DNA from: Brevundimonas halotolerans
GTDB lineage: Bacteria; Pseudomonadota; Alphaproteobacteria; Caulobacterales; Caulobacteraceae
NCBI RefSeq assembly: GCF_003730275.1
Contig: NZ_QTTA01000019.1
Coordinates: 1 to 64,000, forward strand
DNA: 64,000 nucleotides
Reading direction: 5' to 3'
Below, in pieces: positions 61,145 to 64,000 of this stretch. The notes under the pieces were generated by a model. It had not been told where the DNA came from. It worked only from the letters and a program-made list of their open reading frames with translations, and did no database searches. Numbering within the stretch: the first letter of the stretch is position 1; every line of letters begins with the position of its first letter. The position numbers and the translations under genes were made by a program.

Positions 61145-62650
61145 ATGACATCGGCGGCGAACGACCTGCGGGACACCCTGACGCGACTGGGCGTCCAGCC
61201 TGAGTGGGTCGATACGGGTCAGGTGACGCGCTCGCCGGTCGACGGGTCGCGGGCGGGCGCGCTTGCCGCAGCCACGCCGGAAGCGGTCGAGGATGCGATT
61301 GCCATGGCCACGGACGCCTTTTCGGCCTGGCGACGGGTGCCCGCACCCCGCCGGGGCGAACTGGTGCGTCTGCTGGGCGAGGAACTGCGGATTGCGAAGG
61401 ACGATCTGGCCCGGCTGGTGACGCTGGAGGCCGGCAAGATCACCTCCGAGGGTCTCGGCGAGGTGCAGGAGATGATCGATGTCTGCGACTTCGCCGTCGG
61501 CTTGTCGCGCCAGCTGTACGGCCTGACCCTGCCGAGCGAACGCCCCGGCCACCATATGCGCGAGACCTGGCAGCCGCTGGGCCCTGTGGCGGTGATCACG
61601 GCCTTCAACTTCCCGGTCGCCGTCTGGGCGTGGAATGCGGCGCTGGCGCTGGTGTGCGGCGATCCGGTGATCTGGAAGCCGTCGGACAAGACCTCTCTGG
61701 TGGCTCTGGCCGTTCAGGCCGTGTTCGACAAGGCCGCCGCCCGCTTCGGTGAGGATGCTCCGGCAGGCCTGTGTCAGGTCGTGATCGGCGGGGCCGAGGT
61801 GGGTCAGGCGCTGGCCCGCGATCCGCGCATTCCGCTGGTCTCGGCCACCGGCTCGACCCGGATGGGCAAGGCCGTGGCGGTCGATGTCGCCGGACGGCTG
61901 GGCCGGTCGCTACTGGAGCTGGGCGGCAACAACGCCATGATCCTGACCGAAACCGCAGACCTGGACATGGCCGTGCGGGCCATCGCCTTTTCTGCGGTCG
62001 GCACCTGTGGCCAGCGCTGCACCTCCCTGCGTCGCCTGCTGGTCCATGAGGATGTGGCCGAGGGGCTGATCGCCCGGCTAAAGGCGGCCTATGAGACGCT
62101 GCCGGTCGGGGACCCGCGCGAGGCGGGCACCCTGGTGGGGCCCCTGATCGATGAGGCGGCGGTGGACGCGGTTCAGGCCGCGCTGAAACAGGCCGTGGCC
62201 GAGGGGGGAGAGGTGATCACGGGCGGCCAGCGGCTCGACCGCGACGGCGCCTATGTCCGTCCGGCGATCGTGCAGATGCCCGAGCAGAGCGCCATCGTCC
62301 GGCACGAGACCTTTGGGCCCATCCTCTACGTCCTGACCTGGCGCGAGCTGGATCAGGCGATCGCGATGCAGAATGCGGTGCCGCAGGGCCTGTCCAGCTG
62401 CATCTTCACCGACCGGCTGCGAGAGGCCGAACAGTTCCTGTCGGCCTGGGGCTCGGACTGCGGCATCGCCAATGTCAACATCGGGCCGTCCGGCGCCGAG
62501 ATCGGCGGGGCCTTCGGCGGCGAAAAGGACACCGGCGGCGGGCGCGAGAGCGGCTCGGACGCGTGGAAGGCCTATATGCGGCGCCAGACCCAGACGGTGA
62601 ACTTCTCCACCAGTCTGCCGCTGGCGCAGGGCGTCAGGTTCGACGTCTAG
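61145..62650 (+). CDS. amaB: Aldehyde dehydrogenase, ALDH7/AmaB type (piperideine-6-carboxylate dehydrogenase)
   Basis: 501 residues. ERPGHHMRETWQPLGPVAVI and NFPVAVWAWNAALALVCGDP are characteristic of ALDH7 (antiquitin/AmaB). The catalytic Glu is in LELGGNNAMI and the catalytic Cys in TCGQRCTSLRR. Oxidises aminoadipate semialdehyde in lysine degradation in homologues. No other lysine-catabolic gene is nearby. Tail-to-tail with the DUF4126 gene, overlapping 17 bases. Confidence 0.92.
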   Translation: MTSAANDLRDTLTRLGVQPEWVDTGQVTRSPVDGSRAGALAAATPEAVEDAIAMATDAFSAWRRVPAPRRGELVRLLGEELRIAKDDLARLVTLEAGKITSEGLGEVQEMIDVCDFAVGLSRQLYGLTLPSERPGHHMRETWQPLGPVAVITAFNFPVAVWAWNAALALVCGDPVIWKPSDKTSLVALAVQAVFDKAAARFGEDAPAGLCQVVIGGAEVGQALARDPRIPLVSATGSTRMGKAVAVDVAGRLGRSLLELGGNNAMILTETADLDMAVRAIAFSAVGTCGQRCTSLRRLLVHEDVAEGLIARLKAAYETLPVGDPREAGTLVGPLIDEAAVDAVQAALKQAVAEGGEVITGGQRLDRDGAYVRPAIVQMPEQSAIVRHETFGPILYVLTWRELDQAIAMQNAVPQGLSSCIFTDRLREAEQFLSAWGSDCGIANVNIGPSGAEIGGAFGGEKDTGGGRESGSDAWKAYMRRQTQTVNFSTSLPLAQGVRFDV

Positions 62651-63281
62651 CCGACAGGGTGGGCAGGGCGGTGGGGGCATTGCCCTTGCGCCAATGCCTG
62701 TAGACCGACCGCAGCACCAGAAAGCCGATCAGCACCACGACCGGGATCAGCAGCGGCATGAGGAAGGCGATCAGCACGGTGCCGACACTCATCACATCGT
62801 CGACGACGCTGAGGAGGGGATTGGCCATGCCGGCGGTGGACAGGGTCGAGGCGGCGCGGGTGCCGCCCTGGGCCGCGCCAAAGGCCAGCGCTGTCGGGGC
62901 GCCGACGATGATGCCGGCAATGGCCGCCGCGGTCGGATCAAGGCCCACGAACATCGACCCGGCCACCATGGCCCCGGCGACCGGCCGCGCGATCAGGCCG
63001 ACCGCGTGCAGGGCGTTGTCCAGCACCGGCACCTTGTCCGAGACGATCTCGATGATGGTCGCCAGACCCAGGGCGGCGATGGCGGTGTTGGACGTCATCC
63101 ACAGCATGCCGTCGTTCAGCTCGATACCGAACAGCTGAAACTTTGCCGCCAGCGCTGCCATGAACAGCGGCACAAAGATGCGCAGGCCGGACGCTGCCGC
63201 GAGTCCCAGCGCCAGCAGCACCGGCAGCACCCAGGTCTCCATGAGCCCGGAGACGGGCAGGGCGGACATCATGTCAGGCAT
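62634..63281 (-). CDS. DUF4126-type integral membrane protein
   Basis: 215 residues from ATG 63281, chosen because GGAGGA precedes it; the frame is open further upstream. Five or six hydrophobic segments (WVLPVLLALGLAAASGLRIF, PLFMAALAAKFQL, IAGIIVGAPTALAFGAA, LIPVVVLIGFLVLRSVYRHW). The signature GLRIFVPLF near the N-terminus and the DNALHAVGLIARPVAGA block fit DUF4126. Function unknown. Confidence 0.85.
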   Translation of the reverse strand: MPDMMSALPVSGLMETWVLPVLLALGLAAASGLRIFVPLFMAALAAKFQLFGIELNDGMLWMTSNTAIAALGLATIIEIVSDKVPVLDNALHAVGLIARPVAGAMVAGSMFVGLDPTAAAIAGIIVGAPTALAFGAAQGGTRAASTLSTAGMANPLLSVVDDVMSVGTVLIAFLMPLLIPVVVLIGFLVLRSVYRHWRKGNAPTALPTLSARRRT

Positions 63282-63354
63282 GGGCAATCCTCCAGCAGTC
63301 GGTGGCCGTGCAAGCGGACAACGCCCGGCAGGATAGCAGGCTCCGGCCGCCCGG

Positions 63355-64000
63355 TCAGGGCGCCCGCACCGGGCCCAGTTCCGAGGCGGCGCGGGACAGG
63401 TTGACGAACTCGGCCCGCTGGCCCCACGGGTCCTCACCGCGCGCGCCCTGGGCCAGGTCGATGACCTGATCCCAGCCATAGTCGGGGGCCAGCCACGGGT
63501 CGCCGCGCAGCAGCTGGGCGGCACCGGCGACGGCGAGCGCCCAACGGACCTCGGTGCCGGGGCGGGCGTCCTGACCGGTGACCGGATGCTGCATCAGTTG
63601 CGAGGTGTCGCCACCCGGCGGCTTGAACCGCACCTGGACAAAGGCCCATTCGCCAGACGGATCGCCGGTCGGCGTGGGGGTCTGTTCGTAGCGGCGATCC
63701 GGCAGCTGGCTGGGTCCGCCCACGGGGGTGATCTCATAGAGGGCGACGACGGCTGCGCCCGATCCGACCTCGCCCGCATCGATGCGGTCGTTCGAGAAAT
63801 CGGCCTCGGACAGCATCCGCGTCTCATAGCCGATCAGCCGGTACTCGCTGACCCGGGCCGGGTTGAACTCGACCTGGATCTTGACGTCGTCGGCGATGGG
63901 AAAGGCGCCCCGGTCAAAGGCCGGACCGAACAGGCGCCGGGCCTCGTCCAGATCATCGACATAGGCGGCGGTGCCGTTGCCGGCCTGGGCAATGGCCTGC
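63355..64000 (-). CDS. YfbK-type von Willebrand factor A lipoprotein, C-terminal part (truncated by window edge)
   Basis: 215 residues visible; the gene continues beyond base 64000. The part seen is the DUF3520-type C-terminal domain: DDVKIQVEFNPARVSEYRLI then GYETRMLSEADFSNDRIDAG and AVVALYEITPVGG, closely matching YfbK. The upstream GNGTAAYVDDLDEARRLFG is the end of the VWA domain. The signal peptide and metal-site motif lie outside the window. Its start side is therefore unknown. Confidence 0.88.
   Translation of the reverse strand, partial: QAIAQAGNGTAAYVDDLDEARRLFGPAFDRGAFPIADDVKIQVEFNPARVSEYRLIGYETRMLSEADFSNDRIDAGEVGSGAAVVALYEITPVGGPSQLPDRRYEQTPTPTGDPSGEWAFVQVRFKPPGGDTSQLMQHPVTGQDARPGTEVRWALAVAGAAQLLRGDPWLAPDYGWDQVIDLAQGARGEDPWGQRAEFVNLSRAASELGPVRAP

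Overview
The window reads as chromosome of a high-GC alphaproteobacterium, most likely Caulobacteraceae (Brevundimonas-like). Reasons are the def/fmt/truA block, the cycHJKL-type cytochrome c maturation operon followed by a Do-like protease, a two-component pair and glnE, an HWE-family kinase, a PleC/PdhS-type kinase, a TonB receptor and many short overlapping genes. The genus is an inference; there is no rRNA in the window. Genes are dense, and nearly all extra DNA between them is small repeats.

Layout. 1-203: end of an IS5-type transposase. 217-3387: truA, fmt, a small membrane protein, def, a YciA-like thioesterase and tRNA-Arg(CCG), all on the minus strand. 3533-10872: a DUF885 lipoprotein, a repeat-filled gap, phhB plus an SDR, a Crp/Fnr regulator, ubiE-ubiB, a secreted protein and arfB. 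10932-21537: tRNA-Gly(CCC) and a type II secretion operon gspC to gspM, invaded by two miniature repeats that now form the 5' ends of gspG and gspI. 21504-23400: an exported amidohydrolase and a possible small protein. 23401-24449: no genes, three or more repeat types. 24450-26302: a lower-GC two-gene island, an HD phosphohydrolase followed by a YwgA/Panacea-like small protein. 26305-31059: a leftover UvrB C-terminal tail, uvrB and a TonB-dependent receptor with a Fur-like site. 31194-40098: an extensin-like lipoprotein, small secreted and DCC proteins, a PadR/HAAS pair, the sugE-thiD-DUF925-phzF operon, an HWE kinase, fasciclin and SOUL proteins.

40279-55612 is one functional neighbourhood. 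A divergent pair of secreted-protein genes shares an intergenic region carrying GTTCAG direct repeats. It is followed by a FeuP/FeuQ-like two-component system, an unknown 454-residue protein, ccmI-ccmE-ccmF-ccmH, a Do-like protease, a second two-component system and glnE. The theme is envelope sensing, periplasmic quality control and cytochrome c assembly. 55677-57906 holds an EF-hand protein and an ECF sigma / membrane anti-sigma / periplasmic sensor operon arranged like cnrHYX. The window closes with a PleC/PdhS-type kinase, an unknown protein, an ALDH7-type dehydrogenase, a DUF4126 membrane protein and a truncated YfbK-type VWA lipoprotein.

Most notable are the HD/YwgA-like module as a candidate defence or toxin-antitoxin unit; a five-copy 40-nt hairpin family whose stems change in a compensatory way; and miniature inverted-repeat elements that supply a start codon, an N-terminal leader or a Shine-Dalgarno sequence to the genes they landed beside.
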